Shown here: piece after piece, positions 10,931 to 23,000 of the stretch
Position numbering within the stretch: the first letter of the stretch is position 1
How the letters are laid out: each line of letters opens with the position of its first letter
Assembly: GCA_964059195.1 (NCBI GenBank)
Contig: CAXKWD010000007.1
Span: 148,911,769 to 148,975,768, forward strand
DNA from: Ectobius pallidus
Taxonomy: Eukaryota; Arthropoda; Insecta; Blattodea; Ectobiidae
Length of the DNA: 64,000 nucleotides
Direction: 5' to 3'
Program-made: the position numbers and the translations under genes
Notes under the pieces: generated by a model
Told to the model about the DNA's origin: nothing
Database searches by the model: none
Seen by the model: only the letters and a program-made list of their open reading frames with translations

Positions 10931-11223
10931 AAAGTAAAGGCCATGGAGGCCCAGAGGGTTCCAGGAGGTTGAGGGTCCAAGATTTTAGACATTCGACACG
11001 TGAAAGTGGTAAGGTTGTCAGCCTTACGCACCGGCCGCCTTTACCCCCAGGATTGCTCCTGGCACTCATTTCTGTTGGAGGCTGAGTCGACCCCAGGGTC
11101 ATAGTGCCACCAGAAGGATTAGGCCAATTGAAAAACTTCCAACGACCTCAACGGGGAACGAACCCGCGATCTTCCGGTTTGTAGCACAGCGCCTCAACCA
11201 CTACGCTACGGCGTACCGCACAG
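10931..11223 (-). mobile_element. tRNA-derived SINE, copy C, with 12 bp TSD
   Basis: Same family as copy A: minus-strand head CGGTACGCCGTAGCGTAGTG, B-box-like GGTTCGTTCCC, internal GGTCGACTCAGCCTCC, end GGGCCTCCATGGCC. It is flanked by AGAAAGAATGTA at 10919-10930 and 11224-11235, a perfect 12 bp TSD typical of LINE-mobilised SINEs. Confidence 0.92.
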
Positions 11224-11235
11224 AGAAAGAATGTA

Positions 11236-11835
11236 CTATCATGAAATCGTAAAATACGATTAAGAAAGACAGAATTCTTTCTCACAATATTGAAATCGGT
11301 TAATCAAAATTTATATGAATTAATCTGAATTCTGGAGGGTAAAGTCGGACTGTGGGCAAAGAAAGTTAAGATGCGGCCGGTGTCACTTTTCAGATTATGT
11401 AAGATGAGTGCTCAATTTCAGAATACATAAGGTGTCTATGAATTCAGGGGAGTATTCCATACATACTTGAACAGCTAGCTAATACTTCCTCCCCACTACA
11501 GGCCCACTACTTATAAAATAGGTATTCCTTATGAACGTACTAGGATTCGCGTTTTGCTTGGCTTATACATAGCCTATTTCAGAATGTTTAGCTTCTACAC
11601 AAATAGGCAGGCCCATAGACATTTTTTCTTGGAAGATATGACAAAGATACTTGCCTATGTTATATGAGTAGATACTACTAAAAAGTCCATGAAATACTTA
11701 TTAAATAATTCTAGTAATTATGAATACTAGCAAGTAAATGCTGCAAAAATCTTGCGACATTTAAATAATTCCTACATGGGTCGGGAAAATAATAATGAAG
11801 AATCTGATTTGAAATTCACACAACTTCCTCTGTAC
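11236..11835. other. No gene seen
   Basis: AT-rich sequence without a frame or repeat I can support. Confidence 0.4.
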
Positions 11836-12712
11836 AAATAAAAGTTAGCCTTAGTATAATACATTATGTATGACATTCTCTTCAAGTAAATTGGTTGTAA
11901 AAAATGAAAATGTCGTTACCAAATCACATCGCATCCATGAAGAATACATAACCCAAATAAAATCTGATTAATTTACTCTCGTAACTTTCTTTGCTGTAAG
12001 CACGGACAATAGGCCTACATTTTTCTCACTTCACATTCTGATACAGAACAAGAGGCCGTATTGCAAAGAGCGCGGATTCAGACTGCGTGGCTTATAACTA
12101 CTCTTCTGAGAAATGTTTTCGAAAAAGACATTTTAGAAGGTTTAGTTGTTAGTACAGTATAAGCACTCCATGTGTAAAATATAAACAAAATCGTTACAGC
12201 TGTTTCCAAGAAAATCGCGACGTGAAGTTTCCTTAAAAATAAGAGAAAGTCTTCACCAATCTTCGTATCACATCCCAGAAAGTGCCTAAATCAAATACAA
12301 AATTTTGTTTTCGTACAAATTTCCGTTACAAGAGGCTGTATTGCAAAGAGCGAGTATTCAGAATTTCAAATAAAAAGTTTTATTTCTTGTTGTAAGCACC
12401 CCATGTAAACAATTTAAAGAAAATCGTTAGACCCGTTTTCGAAAAAATAACGAAAAACTAAAATTTATTTATTAGTCCGCTTAAAAATAAGAAAAAGTTG
12501 TGGCCAAGCTTTGTGTCACATCCTCAGAAGGTACCTAACCCATATTTGTTTTCATACCTTTTTCCGTTATGGAGCTAGGCTCTTCACACAAACACACAGT
12601 ACTTTCCGATTCAGGGGACCTCAAAACGTGTATTTATGTTAAAAACTCAATTTGGGGGTCAAAAACAATACTTCCTCTTCCTATGGAGCGGACAGAGGAA
12701 GTAAAAACGAAT
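11836..12712. repeat. Dispersed repeat, copy 1 of a family also at 62141-62820
   Basis: The order of blocks is shared with 62141-62820 on the same strand: ATTATGTATGACATT, CACATCGCATCC, TAACTTTCTTTGCTGTAAGC, TATTGCAAAGAGCG, AAATCGTTAGA.CC, CCTCAGAAGGTACCTAACCC, and a final ATTTATGTTAAAAACTCA followed by GAGGAAGT. Within this copy the TATTGCAAAGAGCG to AAAATCGTTA segment occurs twice (about 12060 and 12340). No coding frame is kept. Confidence 0.75.
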
Positions 12713-12797
12713 CCAAAATCCTTAATAAAGCAGAGGTAGTGCAGGTTAACGGAGTAAAATTTAATTTCAGTAAGTGTAAAAAATCCTGAAGTATTAA

Positions 12798-13176
12798 GGC
12801 TAGTTTACACGACGAAATTAGGTTTCGTAACTGAGTTTCGCAGCTGTTTCTTACTTGAATGCGCAAGCGCTAGATGTACTGGCGACAATGAGTTACGATA
12901 CTACGCAGTTTCGGCTGATTCCAACTTTTCACGAAACTATAATAGTAATTTTGAGATTATACGCTTGTTCGCATTTCGTAAAATGAAACGGGGAAGTGAG
13001 GAAATTGTGAAATGCCTGTATTCATACGTGTTTCAAACGTTTATATGGTCTTTTAACAACTTGAACTTCAGAAATAACATGAAATGTGCGGTTGCATTGG
13101 AAAGAAAATGTGTGTTTCACGAAATCACTTTCATGAAAGTGGTTACGAAACTTAGTGTCATCGTGTAAACTAGTCT
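12798..13176. mobile_element. MITE flanked by TTAA
   Basis: Ends: GGCTAGTTTACACGACG on the left and CGTGTAAACTAGTCT on the right (inverted match), continuing with GGTTTCGTAA against TTACGAAAC further in. TTAA flanks both sides (12794-12797, 13177-13180). A TTAA target fits piggyBac or Kolobok; TTA/TAA would fit PIF-Harbinger, whose MITEs often have similar ends. It is non-coding. Confidence 0.75.
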
Positions 13177-13180
13177 TTAA

Positions 13181-13860
13181 ATCAAAATTCTCCAATTTTA
13201 TTCTGCTCAAAGATGTGCTTCTCCCTCCCCTTTCAATTGAACTACAACAGTCATTTCACCACATCAGATTCTCAGGGCTCTAAGAATCTCCAAAGTATAA
13301 CTGTGTAAATTTAAAAGAAAAATCCTCGTAACACTAACGAAACTCTGCAATACGTGGCTAATACGTGCGCGTGTTGACGTAGTTTGAGGGGTCAATTTTA
13401 AAGGGGCACACGCCACAATAACCAGTTTTGCAGGAGAAGCCCTTCTTTTCCTTCCATTGTATTGTAAATTATTTAAATCTGAACATCCCCGTCCTTTACA
13501 CTTGCAGACCGTCCCCCGCCCCCCTCGGCAACAACATGCCTAAGTTATAAAGTTAGAGGTCACTATGTGAAAATTTGCTAGAAATGAAAGCGATCCTGTC
13601 ATCTTGACGCCAGTTACACAAAAACAACACATCAAGTAAAGTATCCAGTTCAAGGCTGTCGACTAAGGGGAGCCTTTGTGGGCAATTTTCACCCTCAGGT
13701 TTTAAGCTTCCACCCTCAAACGGTAAACCTCGCGAGCAACAGTACGATATTTTTAACATGAAAATGTCAAATTACACATAGGTCTACGGTACCGTTATGA
13801 ATGCTATTGGCAAGAATACTCTTGAAAGTAATGTATAATGTATAGACTGTACCTAGTATT
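13181..13860. other. No gene seen
   Basis: Mixed-composition spacer. Short frames only, with no splice-bounded exon that I could support. Confidence 0.35.
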
Positions 13861-13868
13861 TCTAGGTA

Positions 13869-14263
13869 CATAGGCGTACCGAGGGGGGGGGGGTTGGGGG
13901 TTTGAACCCCCCCCCCCCCATTGATTAAAAAAAGGAAAATTGTATAATTTTTTTAAGTCTGCCCATAAATTACTTAATACAAGTATAAAGCGTAGGAAGC
14001 TTAAAACTCGTTATTTTGCGTTTCAATTTTTAAAATTTTCCGGTTGAGGACCCCGGGAAGCTTAAAACTCTTTATTTTGCGTCTTAATTTTTAAAATTCT
14101 CCGGGGGAGGAGCCCCGGAAGCTTAAAACTCGTTATTTTGCATCTTATTTTTTAAAATTTTCCGGGGGAGGACCCCCTCTTCCTGGGGGGGGGGGGTATT
14201 CCATACCCCCAGACCCCGCGGATGTTATAACCCCCCCATATGGTCGGCCTGGTTACGCCTATG
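13869..14263. mobile_element. hAT-type MITE with internal 61 bp tandem units and 8 bp TSD
   Basis: The left end CATAGGCGTACCGAGG pairs with the right end GGTTACGCCTATG. TCTAGGTA occurs on both sides (13861-13868, 14264-14271). Inside are three units starting GAAGCTTAAAACTC at 13996, 14057 and 14118, each carrying TTATTTTGC and AAAATT.TCCGG(G)GGAGGA. Poly-G/C runs near the left end (CCCCCCCCCC) and right end may form a hairpin. Confidence 0.88.
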
Positions 14264-14544
14264 TCTAGGTATGTACAGTAGAGTCTCGATTTTCCGACCG
14301 TCAGTCATCCGACATTCCGTATTATCCATCACTGTAAGTGGTACACGAATTTTATCTTCACTGTACTTTCGGTGGGTTACCGCTGTAGTATCCTACGATG
14401 TCGAGCTGCATAACTATGCAAACAGAATCAGCAGTTTCAAATGCCCGACACTGGCATGTGAATGGTCATGGTCATGAAAATTAAGAAGAACCCAGCACTA
14501 GAGCAGAGAAAAAAGCAAAGAAGGTGACTCACAGTGAAGGTTTA

Positions 14545-15065
14545 CCGTATTTTACGGACTATAAGACGCACCTTGATTTTAGAATAGAAATTTAATGCGA
14601 TTCTAAACGACGAATTTTAAAGGGAATAATATACTTCATTGCATAAACAAACTATAACCTTGTACAATGGAATCAGTGTAAATCACTTCTAACGTTCAAC
14701 CTGCGTTGTACGAAAATCTCTTTTGTACAGGCGGCATAGCGTAAATTTTAACTACCGAACTGATTTTTCATGAGAGACTGAAAATACTTTGGCATCCTCT
14801 GACCCTCAGTTCACCGTATGGTAGGCCTAAGTATAACGGGACAAGAGTGTTTAGATATCATTGCCTTCATTTAAATCACCCGTCGGAGACAACTCCTTTC
14901 GTATAGAAGAACTCAACTTTCTTTTCGTATTGTATACCTACATTCTACGATTATGACAATGCACTAATGTACAGTCTGTGCCAAAATTTGTAACTATCTT
15001 ATTGTTTATAACACCTTGTTTATAACTATGGTATTGCGGCAATATTTTACATATATATAGGTATA

Positions 15066-15120
<55 letters not shown>

Positions 15121-15203
15121 GTACTTCGGACCATTATTCGCACCCAACTTTCAAGGCTCTGCTAGGTAAAAAAAAAGTGCGTCTTATGGTCCGTAAAATA
15201 CGG
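14545..15203. mobile_element. Tc1/mariner-type MITE (TA target)
   Basis: The left end CCGTATTTTACGGACTATAA is matched inverted on the right, continuing into AGACGCAC; 27 of about 28 bases agree, with one C/T difference. It is flanked by TA on each side (14543-14544, 15204-15205). No transposase frame; the right part holds a TA/T microsatellite. Confidence 0.85.
15062..15118. repeat. TA microsatellite followed by poly-T
   Basis: About 27 bp of alternating TA followed by about 30 T residues, inside the 14545-15203 MITE. Confidence 0.95.
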
Positions 15204-15205
15204 TA

Positions 15206-16109
15206 GGCCTAAGTGCATTGGAGCTAACTTACATGGAACAGTCCGAGGCGAGACCTAAGGACTTTTAATATTCCGGCGTTGTATTGACTGAGCGCCATAA
15301 TCTCGGACTAAATATCGAAAAAAATATACATACTTTTCGACTCTCACTAAACTGGTTTTACAAGGCTTTATTTATGGATAATAATAGACTGTGAAGAAAA
15401 TATTATCCGAAGTAAGGAATGACGTTGTTAACAATACCGCTTATGGGGTAAACGACATGGTTAGGCCTATAGCAAATTAGTGTTTGAGTATACGATACAA
15501 ACGATCAATTGATCATAGATCAACTGTTCAACAGATATAGACCATCCTGACTGCTATTTTAAGTTAACAAGGCTAACAAGCAATGTAAAATTGTATGTAT
15601 GCCAATCGCTTACACGGAGTCTGAGCAAGAAAAAAAAAATCCGAAACCCGAGGTGTCATACCAGGGGTCCGAGGAGAGTTACATAAATAATGAGATAAAT
15701 ATATAAGGGAAAGGGAACTTTTCAAATTTTTCGTGCAAGTAATACATAAATTTACAAGCTAGTCACTTTCTAAAGCTGCGGTCTTAAAATATCTTCACTT
15801 GCATAAGCTTATAATACTGTTTAGTGTAAGATTTACACATCTGAATACTTACTCCCGCAATGTGGTCAATTCCTATATGTAGGCGTACGAAATAAGGAAA
15901 TCAGGTCTTCTATACTTATGACAGAGATTGACAATCACATAAGATGTTGAATGACTTCTTTCAAGTCCGGCTTTCCAAAACATGCTTCGGAGAACTGCTT
16001 TGGTAATGCTTGTTGCATAATACTACGGCGCACTACAGGAACACAGGAGACCTGGGCCCTGTTTCATAGAACTTTACACTCACATGAGAGTGAAACTAAA
16101 GCTATACTA
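15206..16109. other. No gene seen
   Basis: Spacer between two MITEs; no long frame, no repeat ends recognised. Confidence 0.4.
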
Positions 16110-16117
16110 CTATGAAC

Positions 16118-16509
16118 TAGGGCTGAAAATCGATTAATCGACCGATTAATCGACAAACAGGTCAGTATTTTAAACGAAACCAAAGTGTACATTTAATGTT
16201 ATTTTACACGTTTAATAACTACACTACAGATAATCAGAAGAAATCCTGAATTAATTAATACCATTATTAGTTAAATAGTGAAAAAAATATATACAAAACT
16301 GTGTGTGCAGCGCGAAAATCTGCTAGATTCCAGTAAGAAAACTTTCTTCCCTTTAGCATATTGAATATTCAGTATCATGGTAAACCTTGCAAAACTAAAC
16401 TACCCTTCAGGTTTCTGAATAACGAGAGAAAGGAGTTTGGTCATTTGGCCCATTTCTCGAAAAAACATTTTTCACAATTCGACTAAACCGATTAATCGGT
16501 ACAGCCCTA
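16118..16509. mobile_element. hAT-type MITE with 8 bp TSD
   Basis: The ends TAGGGCTGAAAATCGATTAA and, inverted, CCGATTAATCGGTACAGCCCTA match, with a GATTAATCG palindrome near each end. CTATGAAC is duplicated at 16110-16117 and 16510-16517. TAGGGCTG ends with an 8 bp TSD fit the hAT superfamily. It is non-coding. Confidence 0.88.
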
Positions 16510-16517
16510 CTATGAAC

Positions 16518-17000
16518 ATATTGTGTCCACAATTCCATTTTACTACTTTCGATACATCGTGTGTGTTTTATTCACACCCTTCTAATGTTAATAACATGCC
16601 CGGACTTAAGATCATCCGCATTAAGGGATTGTGGATAATGGAATTTAGGAATTTCCTGGAAGTACACAAGTAATATTACGGTGCAACGGATGACGAACTA
16701 CCGTTAGCTTAAGCCGCAAGCGGACGAGGTTCACAAAAATCACAGAGCTGACACTAGGAAAGTAGCTCAGGAGTCTCTTCTACCATACTCACGTAAACAT
16801 ATATTGGCATTTGGCATGAAGGGAACATCATCTAGTTCTTTACTGGTACTGAGTATTAATATGTGTAATGTGCGTGTCTAAATAAGATGCAGCTGTTCTG
16901 GCGTTAATATTATTGCCACGAGGACAGACAGATAGGCCTATGGATGTTGAAAATCCCCCCAAAATTGTGGTCGTTTCCTATTAACCTTTTTTATTTTAGT
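16518..17000. other. No gene seen
   Basis: Contains only short frames. Nothing else supported. Confidence 0.4.
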
Positions 17001-17007
17001 GTAAAAA

Positions 17008-17262
17008 AAAGAGTGCGTGGAACGCCACGCGACAGAAGTAAAACTTGATGTTATTTTTTTATTTTTTCAATTTTTTATTATTGGATTTTTTCAATTTTGC
17101 ATATTGGACTTTTACTTTCTCGCTTATACGTAGTATAGAGAAAGTATTGTGATCGTGACAAAAATTCGAAGTTGAGATAACACCGGGAGAGCACGTTTCA
17201 TGAAGCCTAGAAACAGAAAAAAATATTTTTGGAATGACGTCTGTCCGTCTGTCCGTCTGTCC
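17008..17262. repeat. T-rich dispersed repeat (copy a) running into a CTGTCCGT tandem
   Basis: GTGGAACGCCACGCGACAGA followed by AGTAAAACTT recurs almost exactly at 54440-54469. It is followed by a TTTTTCAATTTT-type run, a segment with TTCTCGCTTATACGTAGTAT and GAGAAAGTATTGTGATCGTG, and ends in GTCTGTCCGTCTGTCCGTCTGTCCG. No coding content. Confidence 0.6.
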
Positions 17263-17799
17263 GTGGACAAGCACAGCGGGTAAACGGTTCATTGTATTTA
17301 CTTCATTTTTTGAATTAAGGACTTTTTCGAAATTTTGTCGAACCGCCCAGAAATTTAGTTTTACAACTGAAATATTAAGGGGACTTTTCATGAAAACTTT
17401 TTTTAAAAAATTGTTTTTTGAAAAAATGGCTCTAACGATTTTAATAAAAATTTAAAATTGTAAAGTCTTATCTATGACTAATAAAATGGCTATATCCGTA
17501 TTTCCGCAAAAATGACTTAAGGGGCACTTTACTCGTATCCATTTTCAATTTTTCTAGATTATATCCATTACAGTAGGCGATACATGAAAACCTATCACAG
17601 TAAAGTTGTAGAAAAATTTAAAATGAACATTTTTTGTTTAACACATTTCTTTGTACATTTAATAGATATCAAGATAAAAACAAAATAAGGACAGCTTAAA
17701 TGCGAATTTCAGAACATAAATGTCAATTAAAATATGAATGACATTTTGTTGCCCCTAGTAACAAGAAAACTATAGGCCTAATGTACTTATTGTTGTGAA

Positions 17800-17975
17800 A
17801 TGCAATCAGTTTAGCTCAGTCGCAATGAACACACTAAAACCAATTACAGCGAGGTGGTAGGCCTATGGGCTAACAGGGAAGAGGTCCTGAGTTCAAATCA
17901 TACCTCGTGGCCGTCCAAATTGACTTGGGTTTTTCATGGTTCCGTCGTTCTCAAAGGCAAACGCCGGGTTTGTAG
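17800..17975 (+). mobile_element. SINE-like fragment with tRNA B-box
   Basis: Contains TTAGCTCAGTCGC-like and GGTCCTGAGTTCAAATCATA, which resembles a tRNA B-box, followed by CGTGGCCGTCCAAATTGAC and TTTTTCATGGTTCCGTCG. It is a different family from the GGTACGCC SINEs. Ends and TSD were not found, so only a fragment is claimed. Confidence 0.4.
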
Positions 17976-18103
17976 GACTTGCTTATTTTCCATAACTCAT
18001 TGCTGCTATGTCACTGGATATTATAATCGCTTAAACTGAATATCACATAAGAAGAGATCACTAAACAATAGAAACATGACGCGAATGAGTTGTTAATATA
18101 GAC

Positions 18104-18674
18104 CAGCGTTTCCCAACCTATGGTCCCGCGTACCACTGGTGGTTCGCGAACACGGTGCAGATGGTCCGCAGACATAATTGATTTTAAAATATCATAAAGC
18201 AAGTGGGAAGTAAAGAAGTAGAAATTTTTCACATAAAATGGACACTAGATGTCCATTTTAAAGGTTTAAAATTCTAGAGGTTTAAAATCTTCGAAAATAC
18301 AGGTCATATCGACTAAATTTGACTAATATTGAGCAAAAAAAACAGGAACTCTGCAAGAGGCGTCAAGCTCAACCGTCTCATTAAAAGTGAGTAATAACAT
18401 AATTCCTAATTATATTATCAAATTGGTAATATATATTAAAGTCTGTTCAAAATATAATTTTACTGTCAATAGTTTCATTCCAATTCAATAACTGTGTTTC
18501 CGTCGGATTAAAAAAATGTATTTCGTTATAACGACCTATAATTTAATACCCCAAATATTAAGAATATAGGCCTACATATAGCCTACTTTTAAAAATTGGA
18601 TGTAAAATTTGGGGTCCGTAAAGTTTTTTACTCATTTTAGAGGTCCTCGGGTTCAAAAAGGTTAAGAAACGCTG
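18104..18674. mobile_element. hAT-type MITE with 8 bp TSD
   Basis: Left end CAGCGTTTCCCAACCTATGG, right end inverted CAGCGTTTCTTAACCTTTTT. ATATAGAC is duplicated at 18096-18103 and 18675-18682. The interior has GGTCCGCAGACA and GGGGTCCGTAAAG-type motifs but no protein frame. Confidence 0.9.
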
Positions 18675-18682
18675 ATATAGAC

Positions 18683-19270
18683 TAATGTTTCACGCAAACA
18701 TACTAAAACACGTGGTATGACCTACATGCAGTTAAAGCGTGCTATTTAACCTAAGTAGTAGTAGTAGTAGTGGCGAAATTCAAATATAAGTCGCCCCTAA
18801 AGCTTCACCATTCGATATTCACATTTGCACAGACTGTGTGATGTATTTTGTTTCTGAGCGAAGCAGAGTGACCAACTGCCCTTGTATACTGTTGCTTATA
18901 GCTAAATAATGCATAACACTAACCACATAGTTAAGTGCGCGAAGCGGAGGCGGCAGCCGTAGCGAAGCGCCCTTGCATTTTCGAATAATGTACGATACAC
19001 TGTTTGTAGGTTTCGAAAATGTGGCATATTATATCTCCCGCAAGGTTTGTCAGCCTGCCACTTCTCGTCTAGCGGTAAGACGTCACACCTCCAACGTCCA
19101 ATCACGAGTTTCTTCATAATACTAGGACAGAAGAATTCGTTAGATCGTGGTATAAAAGAAGCTGCATCGGTGAAGATAGGTTGGGTGGGACCGATTTATC
19201 CCAAGGTGCGACTTATATTTGAATTTTCCCGTAGTAGTAGTAGTACTAATAATATGCAGTTTTACTGTCA
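18683..19270. other. No gene seen; two short GCGAAGC-rich segments
   Basis: GAGCGAAGCAGAGTGACCAA near 18857 and GCGCGAAGCGGAGGCGGCAG near 18938 are similar and both precede GCCCTTG; they may be scraps of one repeat. No coding evidence. Confidence 0.35.
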
Positions 19271-19273
19271 TTG

Positions 19274-19318
<45 letters not shown>

Positions 19319-19340
19319 GTTATTATTCTTATTATTATTT
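19274..19340. repeat. ATT microsatellite
   Basis: More than 20 near-perfect TTA units. Confidence 0.97.
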
Positions 19341-19479
19341 CACGGTAAAAGCATTGAACATAAAGATCGACCCTGATGCTTTCCGTTCTAGATACCTCTT
19401 AGTTTTATGAAAATGTAATAAGTAGCCTAAAATTTAATTGTCTCTTTAATGTAATTTTTTCTGTGCTAGCCTTTAACAC

Positions 19480-20005
19480 GTATATGCGAGAAAGTTTGTG
19501 CAACGTATTTTTGCACCATTTATTTAATATTGGGTTTTTGGACTTTGGACTTTTTAATTTTGGGTTTTTGAATTTTTAATTTTTTTAATTTTCGATCTTT
19601 GAATTGTTTATTTTTTTATTTTTGGATTTTTAAATTTTTAATTTTATTATTTATTAAATTTTGGATTTTTGGATGTTATAATTTTTAATTTTGTTTTTTA
19701 AAATTTTGGAAATTTGTGTTTTTTAATTTTGGATTTGCGCGGTAATGAACCTCCGGGTTCCATAAAATAGATAATATACCTTTAGATTGCTTAGGAATTG
19801 TCTATTGCCATTGAGGAAGTAAGGTCTGAAAAATTTCCTTTGATTACTCCTAATCATTGAGTTTATTGTTTTCTGTGCAGTCTGCACCGAAACAAGTAAG
19901 TAATTTCGTTCGGTTTTGAGTGTGACTGATTTCGTGACGGTTTTAGTGTGACTGATTTTCCCGATTTACCCTCTACCGCCACTAAAGAAGTTTTACTTCA
20001 AAAAT
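19480..20005. repeat. T-rich dispersed repeat, copy b
   Basis: A long run of TTTTTAATTTTGGATTTT-like units (19540-19735) is followed by CATTGAGTTTATTGTTTTCT, GTGTGACTGATTTCGTGACG and a right end AAAGAAGTTTTACTTC. The same order occurs at 54433-54865. Confidence 0.65.
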
Positions 20006-23000
20006 CAAGCATACCTTAAAGTATGCCTATAAAATTTTATGCTGTTTGGAGGAATGGAAAAGGTGCTACTGACACCATTTTTCAAACCTCAGTGCACTTC
20101 AAATGGCAGGGCATACAAACTTAACCGCCGTTTCCTTGGTTTCGATTTGCATGTTATTTTGGCACATTCAGAATCTATCTTCTCCCACAAAAATAGAGAA
20201 ATCAATGATTTTTTTCACACTTTAGACCTTCTTTTGCAATAAGTAAAAAAATATCTAATCAGATTTTCTATATAAGCCTTAGCCATTTAAAAAAATATTT
20301 AATTACATAATGCATCAGTTTTTAGCTTCCTATTTTTCTGAGTGACAGTTTTTAAACAAGTAGCCTATAAACGATAATATAAAAATCTACCAATAAATTT
20401 GTAAAGCAAGCGTCGGAGAATCGTACATAAAAAATTCAGTTTGATATTTTCATATCTGACGGAAGAGATAGATTACAATTTTGATTTTTAAAACTCAATT
20501 TAATTAATTAATACCTCAAAAACTAATTGAGAAACTAAAATAAAATTTTAAACAGCAAAATCTGTTTAGGTTTCAATTAAGCAAATTTTCAAGTTTCTAG
20601 GACAAATAGTTTAGAAATTCACAGTACAGCACTTCGGTATTCTCTTAAAGAGTCATGGACGGAAATCCTTACGATTTTATTCAAGATCAGGGACAGCACC
20701 AGGACAAAAAATCTGACACGATATACCACGCTACTTCCAGGCGAACGATGCTGCGGCGAAGGGTGTTTTAATGGAGCAGCATGCCTATAAAACTTTAATA
20801 CTTATACAGGTTTAGGTTCCATTGATACGAAAAGGGTGGCTTCCAACCGATGCCTGCTGTTTCTGTCCCTTAACATTACCGGGAAGTACATTTACTTTTT
20901 TGTGCTCGGCCAAATTTAACGAAATCTTTACAGCGCAGCTAATGCAATGAGACAGAACACTGTAAGAAGTTTCATTTCACTGGGGATTTCGGGAGGTAAT
21001 GTATTTCAAAACGTACTTTATACTTTAATTACAATTAAATTAAGTCATTCTTAAAGTTCTCTATGATCGTAGGCTTCGGGTAACAAGAGAGAGAATTAGA
21101 TTCACATCATATGAATTACGGATGATTTCTCGGTGAACACGAATTAGTCTGTTAGATACGTTATTTTTAAAATTACTGAACAAATTAATTTAGATCTATG
21201 CTTTCTTCTACCATAGTGAAATACATAAAGGCTAAGGATATAGGCTTTTCATTCCATCTTTGGAAATATTTTGGTGGATTTTGGTACAATAAATAACTGC
21301 CTTCACTGCACTGAAAGTGAGTTTTCTTCGGTAAAATTACAAGCATGAAGTAGTTTTTCTTCAAGCATGCGAAACCCCAAAATCTACGTATAACACGATA
21401 CGTGGCTGTATTTCTTCAGTGCATATTTAGTTATCTCAGTCTCAAGCAAACCCATGATTTTAGGTAGGCACGTATTTAAAAGCTTAACTGTAGCTTAAAA
21501 CAATCCATCACAAAAAATTTCGAAGTGTTAAATGTCTGAGGTCAGTACAAGCAGTTAGTATACAACATCGAAACCAAACGTCACAGTAGTTTTCGAGAAA
21601 ATCACGAAAACCGAGATAGTCTTCCTGTAAGAGAAACGCATCGATATACTTCTTCCCATACCCAAGAAAGATGGTTAACCCAAAAAACTGTATTTTCTCT
21701 CAATACCGGTGCGATTTTTTAGTTAAGCTGTTCATAAACTGATAGGTCTACATGCAGACAACGCACGTACCCCCATTTCTAAAAACAGTATTCCTGAATC
21801 ATGTATTTTGGCATAAACGGAGTTTTCTTCGATGTATCGACAATCTTTGATAGGCCTATCGATGGAGAGAGTTAAAACACTAGTATTTCAATCCTGCCTC
21901 GTCTTCCCCTGAATAATTCGTGCCTACATGTAGCTGCATGAAATATTTAACATCTGATTCATCAAGTGAACACGCAATTTTACCATGTATCCGGCCCTTG
22001 CCAACAATTCTGCAACCCTCTGAAACCTACAATCAGAATGTCCTCCAACATTTAATTTCACTCCAGGTTAAAAGGCCAGTATTGAGTATATCATTGTAAA
22101 AGTTTTTGCTGGGATTTCGTTGTGCCGTTTCTAAACGTATCTGAATCCCTGAATCCCTTCCTTAACATTTGTGTTTAAAAAATTCTTAAGGAAAATGAAG
22201 ATTTCTCAGGCTTACATAAGAGAGTAGACCTACTATTTACTTACGCATAATACAATCCAACGAATGAAAAAGAAAGTAGGCTAAAATCGATTTAAAGTAA
22301 AAGGCACTCAATATCTGTGATCGTAAGTCGGTAAAAAAGTTTCCGCGTTAACAGTAGAAAACAGCTGTCCGTTAGTCATATCTAACATGAAAATCTAACA
22401 TGGTCCCTAACGCTTTCTCTGTTACTTTTCGTGGGGAAAATAAATTAAATGTGGGCAACAGAAACACTTGCTATGCAGTAGTAATGCAGTTCAACATTCT
22501 GATAGTGTATGACAGACTTTGCTGTACTAAACTATACTATTACATTATAGTGAAACTAACGTTTAAAACAAGGAAAAGTTCCTTATCTTTGGAGATGAAT
22601 AGCTAATAGATTATATTTTAAGAAACAATAAAATTTCAAAGGTCATAAAAACATCCATTTTTGAGCAAGAAGTATAAAATCTTGTTTAGAATATGCAGAA
22701 TTTTGCGCTGAAGTTGAATCCATTCAAATAAAAAAAATCCTTCTTGAACGTTTCTTAACACATTCTGGTAAAATTAACAGTAATTTTACTTTCTCTATCC
22801 ATACCATAGGTATATAAGCCTATGTAACTACAGGATTTTTTTAAAATAAGCACGCATTCATGCACTATCAAATGACTAAATATGCACAATGACGGGAGGA
22901 AAAACATTACAAATATACATTATCAAAATTCAAACTTAAATTTTATTTTTGTGTTACACAACGTACTTTCCAAATGGTGGGCACTACAATTTTACAATTC

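Noticed and set aside
14272..14345. Pogo/Tigger terminus (ACAGTAGAGTCTCGATTTTC)
   Set aside because: The motif looks right, but no partner end or coding remnant was found nearby.
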